From Ophiostoma sp. CBS 140.51 (lineage: Eukaryota; Ascomycota; Sordariomycetes; Ophiostomatales; Ophiostomataceae): 64,000 bases of DNA. Within the stretch, counting starts at the first letter, position 1. Each line of letters begins with the position of its first letter. The position numbers and the translations under genes are program-made. Below the pieces are notes generated by a model. That model was given only the letters and a program-made list of their open reading frames with translations. It did not search any database and was not told where the DNA came from. Positions 12,501 through 22,600 of this stretch are shown here, piece after piece. The stretch lies in assembly GCA_029298735.1 (NCBI GenBank), contig JANSLP010000025.1, positions 124,001-188,000 of the forward strand, written 5' to 3'.

Positions 12501-13928
12501 GGGTGTGTCGTTGTCGGCGAGGCGTCCCAGCAGGTAACCAATCGTGGTCTCAATGGCGATATCAGCCGCCTCGACGAGCTCAGAATTGTCATCGGGTCCA
12601 GTCTCACCCAACTGGTCAAGCAGCTGGATGTAGCGGACAGCGACGGCACGAGTGGCCTTGATCATCATCTTGCGGGCGAGAGCAGACGAGCGGATGGCGG
12701 CAAAGACGGCCGTCTGGTGGGCCGTGTTGGCCTCGAGCTCTTCTTCTTCGGCGACAGCGTTGACAGCGGCAAAGATGGCCGCCAGGGCGTCGTCCATATC
12801 GGACGCGCCCGCTGCGGCCGACAAAATGCCGGCCAAGAAGGACAGTGTGCCGATGTAGTAGTACGGCTGGCGGATGGCGGGAGCCGACGTCGACGTAGTG
12901 GAGGAAGAAACTTCAGCTGTAGTCTTTGCCTCACGCCCATCAAGAGATCCCAAGGCCCATTGGACGAGGGATTGACGGATGCCGAGTTCCTGCATATCAC
13001 GCCGCATGGCAATACGCACAAGAAGGGCACGGGCAGCATCACGCTCTTTGCCGGGAACAGCAAGGTAGCGGACAGCAAGAGGAAGAATGCGTAGAGTAAT
13101 GGATGGGATGGCTGTAGACTCGACACCAGGCCATGTGAAACCATCAATGACGGGCAGCTTGGACTTTGCTTCGCCATCCTCCTCTTCGTCTTCCTCATCG
13201 TCAACACGTCCACGGCGGCCAGTCGAGATTGTAGAAAGGTCAAAAGGTGCCAAGAGCAGCTGGGACAGCCAGAGGAGAACAAGGTACCGCTCTTCCCATG
13301 CCCAGCTGCCGTGGTTGTTACTGTCGTCGTCGCTGGTGCCCGTGTTCAAAGAACTCATGTCGCCGGCCTGGGCCTCCAATGCACCCAACAACGGCTCCAA
13401 ATACTTTGTGTCGTTGGGCAAGAAGCCGATCACGACCTTTTCGCCGCGCACCTTGCAGACCGTGTACATAATGCGGGCCACAGCCGCCTGGAGGGGCATC
13501 ACAAGAGAGGAGGCCGACGAAGCTGAAGATGCGGCAGCTGCTCCACTCGAGGCCGTTGCTGTGGTGGTCGCCGCTTCTGCAAGTGCCGCCGCATTCACAG
13601 CCTCTGCTGTAGCATTCGCCTTGTTCGACCGCTGGCTGTTCCGCTCCACCGATTGCAAAAAGGCATCGGCCAGCATGGGCAGCCAGCGGGCGAGGTAGAC
13701 GTCGAGCAGCTGGGGGAACTCTTGGAACGGTTCGAGGAGGTGGGCTATGCGGTACGTCTCACGGGACCGAACGCGCGGGCGGGCTCGGCGGGCACCCTTC
13801 TTTGCTCCATTCGCCCCGGTCGTGGACGGCTTAAATAAGAACGGCTCGAGACTCGAGTCAAAGTCGCCCAGGAGGTCGCTGGCGATGCGTTGCAGCCGGA
13901 CATCGGCCTCTTCATCGTTGGCGTCCAT
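9525..13928 (-). CDS. CIN1: Tubulin-folding cofactor D
   Basis: A 1467-residue homologue of tubulin-specific chaperone D (budding yeast Cin1, fission yeast Alp1, animal TBCD). It binds folded beta-tubulin and, with cofactors C and E, assembles the alpha/beta-tubulin dimer in the cytosol (established for the family). The N-terminus has YRIAHLLEPFQEFPQLLD (about residue 60). The family signature IMYTVCKVRGEKVV is near residue 150. The rest is all-helical, consistent with HEAT/Armadillo repeats (DNDTPVRFAASKALSIITLRL, VRDAACFGIWALARRY, DPAGNIRRGSSAALQELIGRHP), with a segment around 730-790 leading into the C-terminal cofactor D domain. It is longer than the animal protein (about 1190), mainly through Ala/Thr/Ser-rich insertions such as residues 105-140. 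A single exon starts at the first ATG, and its stop codon lies in the 3.8-9.5 kb gene-free region. Confidence 0.93.
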   Translation of the reverse strand: MDANDEEADVRLQRIASDLLGDFDSSLEPFLFKPSTTGANGAKKGARRARPRVRSRETYRIAHLLEPFQEFPQLLDVYLARWLPMLADAFLQSVERNSQRSNKANATAEAVNAAALAEAATTTATASSGAAAASSASSASSLVMPLQAAVARIMYTVCKVRGEKVVIGFLPNDTKYLEPLLGALEAQAGDMSSLNTGTSDDDSNNHGSWAWEERYLVLLWLSQLLLAPFDLSTISTGRRGRVDDEEDEEEDGEAKSKLPVIDGFTWPGVESTAIPSITLRILPLAVRYLAVPGKERDAARALLVRIAMRRDMQELGIRQSLVQWALGSLDGREAKTTAEVSSSTTSTSAPAIRQPYYYIGTLSFLAGILSAAAGASDMDDALAAIFAAVNAVAEEEELEANTAHQTAVFAAIRSSALARKMMIKATRAVAVRYIQLLDQLGETGPDDNSELVEAADIAIETTIGYLLGRLADNDTPVRFAASKALSIITLRLRPDMAAQVSDAVLEALERNVLAQNGKLDFTAVDPLEWHGLMLTLAHLLYRRSPPLEALPAIVRALQRGLAFERRSVSGSATGTNVRDAACFGIWALARRYTTAELLPLNVLQMLATDLVVAGSLDPAGNIRRGSSAALQELIGRHPDTICEGIPLVQAVDYHAVALRSRAVTDVAQRATALARNIYGVALREALLGWRGFADAGDAGARRTAAQSFGQVTYLMATAAEGREPGKTPLEYFATTVSTLVARIKTLQARQVEERHGFLLALAAVLDIFPSLAESAAFSQDETSKMTELCLSVLDQLHQVLEKCKALSAARRPELLAEAASRLIVSSFPIVQAAVLLGADIDKEQGLVLISGPALVAEASLLPAPLFQKTVLALDTAFALSAGSDTVALTRTAIKTYTTLAAACLSGPNVWLSRQEADVIAAASDAALVLLITLGPSAPFTSTTVPSVSPVPPTRDSLIAFWSGVVCKPKAAAAVSFKARASGSGTTGTGYVFALTKAYPLHEITSQNVEPTVASDDDPISRAIIGRWAADRSIDTRMALLQALAQCPAVLMQRAAVSTSSSSSVTPPAPGSRFRSMLAAGLDDYTTDARGDVGSHVRMHALRATQVLWTQEAALGSGATPKPAGASILFFRVLRLATEKLDRVRVAAQATLAQAVGGDRAAYLQSLPFSAQAYFRCLLGLWEDITEVNDTNQSSIAAAAAKSGDISSSSSSAATKWMAALMRGYVTSADTGNEELVVASRAAMVEHVVNAGEGDQEKRQARQQCLWQALLRNLPGTSAAATTAAGKVITPPDRIVVPTLEIIAFLFNAGVFLPPTSADSTTTPTHADLLDLCRQVNEAVEKAGSVRKVEACVKVYGAVAASDRAATSEEGGGRVARAKLAELLQHPWPRVRNAVVDELWGLGLGQGLDQADAGTDADPAAGPTTLSSDREPASSSMSASFDVLKGVDWVAADAAALQALAGKLGLVR

Positions 13929-14563
13929 GGTGAGGGGTGGTGATGGTGATGTCTGTACTCAATCAAGCTGATGAGAGTAGAAAGAAAATGAAATGAAACG
14001 AAAGAATCCTACCATCCTCATGGCGCACATGTTTATTTACTTTGTGTCGTTCTAGGCAGCCGTAATTCTTTGAGTTGTGCCTTGTGTGATATCGGCAGAA
14101 AAGGGGGGTTGATTTTGGTGGCGGTCACCAATTGTCGCGCGGTCACGTGATTGTTTACATGAGATGAAATCAACCGCTCATGACAAGGCAGCCGTTTAAA
14201 TTCATCAAATCTCCCAACAACTCACACCAACTCATGTATTATTGATTGCAAATGAAAATTATGAAAGCATTGCTGTTTATTTTGTGCTCGTAGTGTGTAA
14301 TCTATGTGAATGTGCACGAATCCTGGCGATCCAAAATGTAAAAATCCAGAAAAAAAATGCAGAAAACTGTAACTGCTGGTATCTTGTGAAAACTAAAACC
14401 AAAGGAAGAAAGAAAGAAACGCCGGTTTGTTTTGTTTTTATTTTCATGAAGAGTGGGAGGAGGAGGAAGAAAGAGGAGAAGAGGATGACGGATTAAGTGT
14501 GGTTGACAGTGATGTCAGAAAAGAGAGAAAGCTGTGCAAGCCACTGATGCCCAGCACCGGGAG
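13929..14563. other. Intergenic region, cofactor D promoter
   Basis: The interval separates the cofactor D start codon from the GH76 stop codon. It is AT-rich around 14200-14450 and contains only short ORFs. No RNA gene is seen. Confidence 0.5.
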
Positions 14564-15817
14564 TCAGCTAGCCGCAACCGCGCCAACGAGGCAGTCCATG
14601 GCGGCGCCGTGGGTGGCGGCCGTGGGAGAGCCTCCGGCTGTAGGCGGGCCAGACCAGACAAGGCCCAGCTGGTTGGAGCCGTTGACACGGTCAGTGGCCC
14701 AGATGGAGTCAGCATTCTGCAAGATATATGCCTTAAGAGCGCGGGCCGTGCTAGCATCGAGTGTGGACTCCTGCTGGAGGTAGTGCAGATTGCGCAAGAA
14801 GACACCCTTGAAGGTCGGGCCATCACCGCCGCAGTTGCCGCCGTTGGCTTCGCAAGACTCATGCAGAATACCACCCGTGGACAGTGTGTCGATGGCAGCG
14901 TTAGCAATCGCAGCTGCGGCCGGGATGAGTGTTGGGTCGGCATTGGCGCGGTGCAGCTCGACAAGACCGCCCAAAACAACGCCCTGGTTGTACGACCAAA
15001 CTGTCTGGCCGTTGTTGACACAGGTACCGTCCGAGTTGATGGTGAGGCCATCATTGATGGTGCCCTTGCTGTTGATCATGCCGCTGCCCTTGAACCAGTT
15101 CCACTGCGCGACGGCCGTGGCCAAGTACGACGCCTTTTCGGCAGCACTGGTGGCCCGGTTGGCCAGCGACGCTGCCACGGTCAGGTATAGCTCGTTGGCA
15201 ATGGCGTTCTTGTAGGTGCGGTCTTTGCTCCACCAGATACCGCCGCCGCACGAGGCCGGCTGCGCGCCCGTCTGCATGTCGGCAAAGATGGACTCGGCCA
15301 TGGACAAGTAAGAAGCGGTGCCGGTGACATCAAACGCCCGGATCCATGCCAGCGCCCACCAGCCTTCGTCGTCGTAAAAGTCGTTGATGAAGCCCGCAAA
15401 CCCGTCACGGGCCACCAGACCCCGGTCTCCGAGCAAAAAAGTCGGGCCCGTCTTGGTGTACGTCGACGTCACAAGTCCGGCAGAGTTCACGACTTTAACA
15501 GCAGTCTGCGCCACTTTCTGTGCATTCGTAAAGGTGTTGGCAAACACGCCCGCCAGCTCTTGCTTTTCAGCGTCTGATGTTGCGCCGTCAAGCGCAAAAT
15601 CGGCGAGTGTCGTCAACAAGTTAGCGCTGTTCCACCACCCCGTCGAGTTCCAGAGCCCGTCGGCGTCGTCGTACCACTCATTCTGTAAAGTGTTGACGGC
15701 CGAGGCGGTGTTGGCGGCATATTGGGCCTTGTTGGCGGCCTGGGGTGAGAAGGGGTGGGTGGACATGAAGACGAGGGCACGGGCCGCGAGGCTGCCGGCG
15801 GCGAGGAGGCGGACCAT
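14564..15817 (-). CDS. GH76 family alpha-1,6-mannanase-like protein
   Basis: A 417-residue glycoside hydrolase family 76 protein. The family cleaves or transglycosylates alpha-1,6-mannan. Fungal Dfg5/Dcw1 members crosslink GPI wall proteins, while others are secreted mannanases (known). Visible features: WNSTGWWNSANLLTTLADF (about 56-74); the catalytic Asp pair in FYDDEGWWALAW (Asp149, Asp150); CGGGIWWSKDRTYKNAIANE; GQTVWSYNQGVVLGGL; and CGGDGPTFKGVFLRNLHYL. The start is the ATG before MVRLLAAGSLAARALVF, which could be a weak signal peptide. The same frame stays open upstream to 16600, but that part is low-complexity and overlaps a TATA-like promoter sequence. No GPI-anchor signal is seen at the C-terminus, so a secreted enzyme is favoured over the Dfg5 type. 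The exact N-terminus is uncertain, and an intron in the leader cannot be excluded. Confidence 0.88.
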   Translation of the reverse strand: MVRLLAAGSLAARALVFMSTHPFSPQAANKAQYAANTASAVNTLQNEWYDDADGLWNSTGWWNSANLLTTLADFALDGATSDAEKQELAGVFANTFTNAQKVAQTAVKVVNSAGLVTSTYTKTGPTFLLGDRGLVARDGFAGFINDFYDDEGWWALAWIRAFDVTGTASYLSMAESIFADMQTGAQPASCGGGIWWSKDRTYKNAIANELYLTVAASLANRATSAAEKASYLATAVAQWNWFKGSGMINSKGTINDGLTINSDGTCVNNGQTVWSYNQGVVLGGLVELHRANADPTLIPAAAAIANAAIDTLSTGGILHESCEANGGNCGGDGPTFKGVFLRNLHYLQQESTLDASTARALKAYILQNADSIWATDRVNGSNQLGLVWSGPPTAGGSPTAATHGAAMDCLVGAVAAS

Positions 15818-16078
15818 GACGACGGTAGGGAGGCCAAAGAGGGAGAGCGTGAAGGTGGTGAGAGTGGTGACAAGGTGAAGAGAAGAAACGACAGTTGGGG
15901 TGACGGTCGAAACGACGATGCCAGCACCGGAAGAGGAAGGAGAGGACGAAGGGAGGTGAGGAGAAAGGTGGTGCGTGTTTGAAAAGGGAAGGAACGAGAT
16001 GCGATGTTGATGAGAAGAAGGAAAGAGCACCGTGATAGTAAAAAGGGAAAGAGCTACTGCCAGAGCAGCGAGAAGGCG

Positions 16079-16162
16079 AGAATGAGAATGAGAACGTGAT
16101 GGCCGAGACAATGAAGATGAAGATGAGAATGAGAATAACGGGAATGAGAATGAGAACAAGAA
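16079..16162. repeat. Purine-rich GAATGA/GATGAA repeat tract
   Basis: Imperfect GAGAAT and GAAGAT hexamers recur on the plus strand. On the coding strand of GH76 they form a pyrimidine-rich leader about 260-345 bp before its ATG. CT-rich leaders are common in filamentous fungal promoters (known). Confidence 0.6.
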
Positions 16163-16199
16163 AGAGAACGGTATCAGTGACCACCACCTTGACCGCGAC

Positions 16200-16226
16200 A
16201 CAGACGAGACAGACAAGACAGACAAG
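16200..16226. repeat. 9-bp tandem repeat, three copies
   Basis: Three consecutive units, ACAGACGAG, ACAGACAAG and ACAGACAAG. They lie in the presumed promoter/leader of the GH76 gene. Confidence 0.8.
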
Positions 16227-16286
16227 ACAAACTGCACAGCAACTCCGTGGGCAGAGCCTCTGCGCGCATCGAAAACCGGGCCATCG

Positions 16287-16300
16287 TTATATATGTACAT
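16287..16300 (-). promoter_or_regulatory. TATA-like element of the GH76 gene
   Basis: On the minus strand the sequence reads ATGTACATATATAA, a good TATA-box match about 470 bp upstream of the chosen ATG. It would imply a leader of roughly 440 nt. This supports treating the open frame upstream of 15817 as untranslated. Confidence 0.3.
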
Positions 16301-17413
16301 GCCAGCGTCCGTCTTGAGAGGGATAGGATAAGAGAAGGAAGGAATAAAAGGAAACGGAGGGACAGACACAGACTGCTTGGACGGGCAGGGAGACGGCCTG
16401 GCGGACGGGGCCTGTGACGATCTGTTTCCTGGTGTATGTGTACTCGTAGTTTCTGTAGCTCCTCCTCCACCGCCCCCACCGTCGATGTACTCCTTCTCCT
16501 TCTTTCTCTCGTTGCCTTGCATCGCTGCCGTGGCCCACTTGTTGAATTTAGAAACAGCCTCCTCTGTGCGAGCAGGGGTGAGGTCAAGCTTGGGTGACAA
16601 AAAGGTAGATACTGGGGCTGGTGAGGTTGGTGGGATTTAGATCCAGACCGGAGCGGGAAAACGCCTCCTGCCAGCGCAGAACCCCCAAAAAGCAAGCTTA
16701 TTTTCTTCTTCTTCTGTGCGTCGTGCGTTGTCCAAAGAAACATTCAAGCATAACACAACAGGTACCTTGCCAGGGGCGCCCTTGACGGCCGAGATAAGCC
16801 ACTTTGTCAGGGGAGGGGTTGTCTGGTGAGCAAGTACAGATGCGCCGACCAGTGAACGGGGTGCGTGTGGCTGCGTGTCACAGACAGACAAGATGCGACG
16901 ACGAAAGAGAAGAAACAAAGAGACGAGGGCGAAGAGACGAGAGAGATAAAAAGAGACAAAGAAGGAGAGACAGAGACAGAGAGAACGGAGGTTGGAAAGG
17001 AAGTTGCCGAGACCAAAAAACTCCGGGAGACCCTCTTTTCTTCGCATAGACGTTATGAGGACTGTAATGCCAGTGGGTGGTGAAAGTGGGAAAAGTAAAA
17101 GTGCGATGCGAAGGGGTAGTCATGGCTGGAATGTGAATGCAATGATTGAAGGAAAGGCTGCGCATTGACTGGGCCACTTCCAATTTCAGTGCCTTTTTGG
17201 GGGGGCCGTTTGCTGCCATTGGCGCCTTCCAAATACACAACGCGGTTCTGGCCAGGGCCTAGCCGTAGCGGACGGTCAAGCCCCGTTTTAGCGTGTAAGG
17301 GGAAAGCCCAGAAAGGAAGGGGCGAGGGGCTTTTATCGCTGTGGCCAGGCCGAGAGCCCACCCAGAGCCCACTTAGCCACTAACACTGAGTAAAGCTCCT
17401 GAGCTCCTGAACT

Positions 17414-17433
17414 CCTTGGGAGCTCTCCCAAGG
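17414..17433. repeat. 20-bp inverted repeat
   Basis: CCTTGGGAG and its exact reverse complement CTCCCAAGG are separated by CT. It sits in a GC-rich intergenic patch, and no gene end nearby accounts for it as a terminator. Confidence 0.7.
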
Positions 17434-19601
17434 GCCTGTTAGGCTCCTCTGATAGGCCCGAGCAGACGTTTCAGGTCAAGATTGGCGCCCTGGAGCTGTT
17501 TTGTACAACGCCCAGGAACAGGTACACGTCGAACGAGCCCCATAACAAAGACACCAAGGGAGACTTCAGCAAGGGACATAAGTCCATCAAGGGACAAGAA
17601 AGAAAAGAAAATCGGGCCAGTCGACCAGTCTCGAACCAGGAAACATACACAAGCAGATCTGAAAGGCAGAAAAAGACAACTCCGGGATAAATCAGACGCA
17701 GATTACCAAAGTCGTATTCTCGACCAAGGTTCAAAGAGATATCCAAGAGATGCTCCAAGATATTCACAAGATATTCAAAAGATGTTCAGATATTCCCCGA
17801 TGGTAATTGTCGATCTCTGCGATCGCCAGGGACTTACGGCTATGGGATGACAACGGCATTGTTGAAAAATGTTTGAAAAAATGTAGATAAGGAGACTGAG
17901 GAAAAGAAGGACAAAGGAAGCCGCCTGAAAAAAGAGAGCAACCATGTACACGCACACATACTTTGTGCTTGTACTGGGTAGTGAAAATCTAGAAGAGCAA
18001 GAACTGCCGATCTGAGAAACTACGAGAGAATATCCGATAGGAAAAAGAAAAACGTTTGCAACGGTCAGCATTCGTTCGGTCTTTCGTTGTCGACTTTTGC
18101 ATCCCAAGACTGTGTGCCGTAGCAACAACCAACTCGACAACATGACACCAGGAGACGTGCTTCACAAGTACCGCATGGTCCGTTTAGAGCACGAGCTATT
18201 CGAAGCGTGACTGAGTCTCGTGGGTGATCTCGAGCACACAATCTTCATCACGCCGTGCTCTTTGAGATGTTGTGACATACGAAGCGAATAGGGCGAAACT
18301 TATCTCGAGACGGACAAGGCGGTTAAATAAGGACAGCGACGAACATGGGAAACAAAACATAAAAGAAGCATGTGCGCAAGATGCACGGCATCGTCTGTGT
18401 TGCTTGACAAGAAGGTGGTGTTCAAGAAATGCACGTGCAGAGATCGTCGAGGAGGGACGAAAAAGAAAAGACGAACAATGGAGAGAGGAAACAGCAAAAA
18501 GAGAACATGGGCTGGCACACTCGAAACATGAAACAAAGAAGACCCGGCGACAACACACCAGCCTGTGCCGTCTTTTTCACCTTTTCAGCCCCTGCTCCGC
18601 AAAAATGCCCTTGTCGCCGGCCTCGAAATCCTTGCTCGGTGCAACTTGAAACAAATCGAATCGAGGACGTCTCCCGAGATGGAGAGAGAAAAGTGACAGC
18701 AACAGGACTTTGTCAAAATAATGTTCTCCGTTTAAATGACATGAAAGGTCAACATAAACAATGATCACGAACGTTGATCGACAACTGCTCGAGTCAGAAG
18801 ACATGCAAAGGGCAGCGGGAAAACGCAGGGCAATTTATCCAAAACAGCAGAGCCCCCGTCTTCCTTCCACTTTTTCCCCCGTATAAGTGACCAGGACGGG
18901 CACTTAACCTATCTCAGCGCCTCCTTCCACCTGGTCCTTCGACTGCAATACAAGTTCCTTGCCGCTGTAATTCTACGTCCTACAGCGTCTGCTCCGGTAC
19001 TTTACTCTACAGCGGGATGGTCCTTCCCGATGCTCAAGGATGGTTCCTGCCATCTATTTTCTGCAAAGGTCGTTTGCTGGTATTAATATCTGCTTCTATG
19101 CGGAGTTCTATGCAGAGAAGGATAGCACTTTAAATCTGCAGCCGCCGTAGGGTGTCAATATTGACTGTCACTACAACACAACACAGCACAGAGAAAAACT
19201 TGTAAACGGACCATTCGGTGCGTTGACAGTCTTTTTGGATGATTTGGTAGAAACAGGAAATACAAAACAATAGCTGTATAAAAGACAAACTCGCAACATG
19301 ACAAAGATTTGAAAACAAACACGAACCCTGAAAATGCAAAATAGAACAAAACAATCTCTGCAAAAGGCAAACAAATGCAGGCCTCCAGGGTATCGGTGAT
19401 GATGTGACAGAAGGAAAGAAACAGAAAATAGAACAGTAGAAAAGAAAAGTGTGTGAACAAACGAGTGTCCCTTTCCCTACGTGATGTGTGCTTGTACTCT
19501 TTTTCTGGTACAGCCACGCCACTCTCAGAATAGACCAGTCCAGGTCATGTCAACCAGAGTCTATCTACTCTGCTGACATCTTAATCCTCCAAACCTCACG
19601 C

Positions 19602-22600
19602 CTAAGCCTCCGCCATCAACTGCTCACCCTCGTCCAACAGGTCCGTTACCTTCTTGAGGTCACGCACCAGACTCTCACCCAGACCCACCAGCAGCAGCTT
19701 CTCTGCATTCGCGGGCAGGCCCAGGTACGTCGGCGGCTCGCGCTCCGGCAGCTTCTGGATCCAGGCCATGCAGTCCGACAGCGACGTGCCCGCGGGCACC
19801 ACCAGGCCAGACGATTTAGACTCGGCGTCCTCCTCGACCAGCTTGTGGCCTATGTCGTAGGCCGCGGGCGTCAGGATACCGTCGACCAGCTGCTGCAGCC
19901 GCTGGAAGTCACCCTCGTCGTCAATCTTGCCCCCGTACGTCTCGCGCACAAGGTACCGAATCATGTCCCAGGGGATGTTCTGGGGCGCAATGTTGGACCG
20001 GTTGCCGGCCACCGTCTCCAGCCACGTATCGACCACGAAAGCCGAGCATTCGTACTAGTACTGTTAGCATGCTGTATTAAATTGTAATCGTAGAGTGGAG
20101 GTAAACTTACATCACTGTCGTTGAACTCCCAGAAGCCCTTCCAGCCTAGGTTGGGCGCGTACCGCAGACGCTCTTGCACAACGGCGTGCAGGAACGACAG
20201 CAACAGGTACAGACGCGTACGCTCCACGGGTGGGCGGCTGGACCGTGTCGCCAGCGACGACATCGAGTCCTTCATGTTGGCCCGTACACCCGCCGGCTGC
20301 TCGTACATCAACACGCGCGACGCCCGCAACAAGTTGACGGGGATTTTGGGGCTCGACTCCATCGACAAGAACAGACGGAAGTCGGCGTGCGGGTTCAGCG
20401 AGTCCATGCGCTTCTCGAGCGACTGCAGCCACGTCGGTGCCAGGTGGACGTTCTTGACCAGCACCCACGAGCCCATCTGGGCGGCGTTGCTGACGGCCTT
20501 GTCCGCGCTCGCCAGACCCTCGGCCGAGCCCATGGCAATGTTGGTGCACCGCACCTTCATGCGCTCCACCAGGTTGTCGACCTTGTACGAAGCATCGAAA
20601 CCGGGGCTCGACACCAGCGCAATCGGGCGTGTTGCCGACACTTGCGTCACTGTGCCGACAAGATCCTCAACAATGTCAAAGAGGTCGTCGCCAAACACGA
20701 GCGTCACAAACTTCTCGGCCGCCGGCACGAAGCGGTCCAGGCGGAAGAGCTTGACCATAAGCAGCGAGAGCAGCGCTTCATTGTAGGCCGCGCTGCTCTT
20801 GGCTGCCTCGGCTTCGGCCGGCGTCGCAGGAGGCTTCTCGTCGCCGTTGCTAACACCGCCCTGCAGAATCGAGGGGGGCACAACAGTCTCGGCCAGCTCC
20901 TCGTTCAGGAACTGCGACCACTCCGCCTCCGACACAATGTCAATTTTGTCCTTGAGTGCCGGCAGGCGGCGAGCAATCGCCATGGCCTCCTCGCGCCCGT
21001 TGCCATTGGAGGCGTCGCGGCCCTGGACGCGCTCGTCGAGCAGCACGTCAATCAGGGCCTTGTCCATCTTGTAGGGAGCAGCCTGCACAAGGAGCATCGC
21101 CAGCGTGATGCGGTCCTTTTGCAGCACGCCAAGCGCCGTACGCTTGAAAGTCGTGGCAAACAGATCCCGCACAATAATGTCGCGGCGTGCGTTGTAGTCG
21201 GTCTCGTCCTTGAGGTGCGGGTTGTTGTGCAGCACCGAGTGGAAGATGTCGAGGAAGTACTGCAGCGAGAACTGATAGAAGTGGTTAAGGTAGTGCAGCT
21301 GCTCGAGCACGGCGAACACAGCACTGCACGCCCGGGCAATAATCTCATACTGCAGCGTAATCTGCTCCACCTCGGCCATCACGCCCTCCGTGTTGCTCAT
21401 CTTGGCCGAGATCTCGGCCGCCTCCGTCTTGAGCGTCTCCAGCGTTTCGATGACGTTGTCGTCGTCCAGAATATTGCCGCGCGACTCGTTGAGCGCCTGC
21501 AGCAGACGCTTCTCCAGCTGCCGCAGATGCACCTTGAACTCGCCCTGAAGCTTGATGAGGTTCGAGCGGCGCTCGTCCACGTCGGGACGCTCCGACTTGA
21601 GAACCTCGTTGAGCGACTGCGTCTGCAGACTGCCTTGCGTCACCGTAAAGTTGACAAAGGTGGTACGACTGCAGATATCTGGGGCAAACGTAGCCGAAGG
21701 ATCGCGCGTCGACAGGTACAGCTTGAACGCAGGCGAGAAATCAATCTGCTGCTTGCCCAGCTGGATCAGCACACGACCACCTGTCTTCTGGTACTCCTTG
21801 TTGAGCACGTGGTTGAGAAGCGGGTCGAGGTGCTCGGCATCCTGGATCAGGATCGGGTTACCGAACCGCAGCGAGCTCTCGAGTTGCTTAGCAAACGAGT
21901 CGTCGAGGAAGCTCGTCACCGTCAGGCGGCGGTCCTTGCACTCGCGCTGCAAGAACTCCGTCACGCGGCCGGACGGATCGATGATGAGCGGGTAGCGGTT
22001 GAAGCGCTTGAGGACAATGGCGTTCTCGGTGCACAGGTCGTCCACAGGCAGCATGTTTTCTTGCCAGCCAAGGCGCTCGTCCGCCGTCGAAAGGTACTCG
22101 GTGACGGGGTTGTGTTGCTTGGTGTTAATGCCCGAGAGCTGCAGCTGGTGCAGCCAGTCATCCATCATCGACTTACGGAACGTCTGGTCGTAGAGACCAC
22201 TGTAAGCAAGGAACGCGGCGGCGACCAGGACATCGCCCACCAGCGTGCCAATCTGCGTCTCAAACGACCGACTGCCCTCCTCCCAACGGACACGCTCCGA
22301 CGACAGGCTGTCCAGCAGACGCACACTGCGGTCGACCTTGAACTGGACACGCGTCATCTCGGCCTTGATTGCTTGTGTCTCGCTGATGAGGGCGGCGTAC
22401 TCGGTCTTGTAGGTGGCAATGCTAGTCTCGAGCGTCTCAATCGTGTTCTCGACAGCCTTAGCCTGCGCCTTGGTCTGAAGGGCCTGGTCCTCGAGCTGCG
22501 TCACCTCGTCGCGCAGAGGGCCGACACGGTCCAGGATCTCGGCGTAATTGACCTGAGCCTCGACCCACTGCACCAGGGGACCACAGGCCTTACTGGCACG

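Larger units (their letters stand above)
15818..19601. other. Intergenic region between GH76 and dynein genes
   Basis: The left part (to about 16300) should be the GH76 leader and promoter and is rich in short purine repeats. A GC-rich patch at about 17160-17480 contains a 20-bp near-palindrome. The remainder is AT-richer and holds only short ORFs, including the dynein 3' flank. No RNA gene is recognised. Confidence 0.5.

Noticed and set aside
11664..13094. Plus-strand ORF of 476 codons
   Set aside because: It is antisense to the cofactor D gene, with low-complexity composition and no domains.
17600..17640. Possible tRNA B-box (TCTCGAACCAGG)
   Set aside because: The flanking bases cannot form the T-stem, and no A-box or anticodon arm is found at the right distance on either strand.
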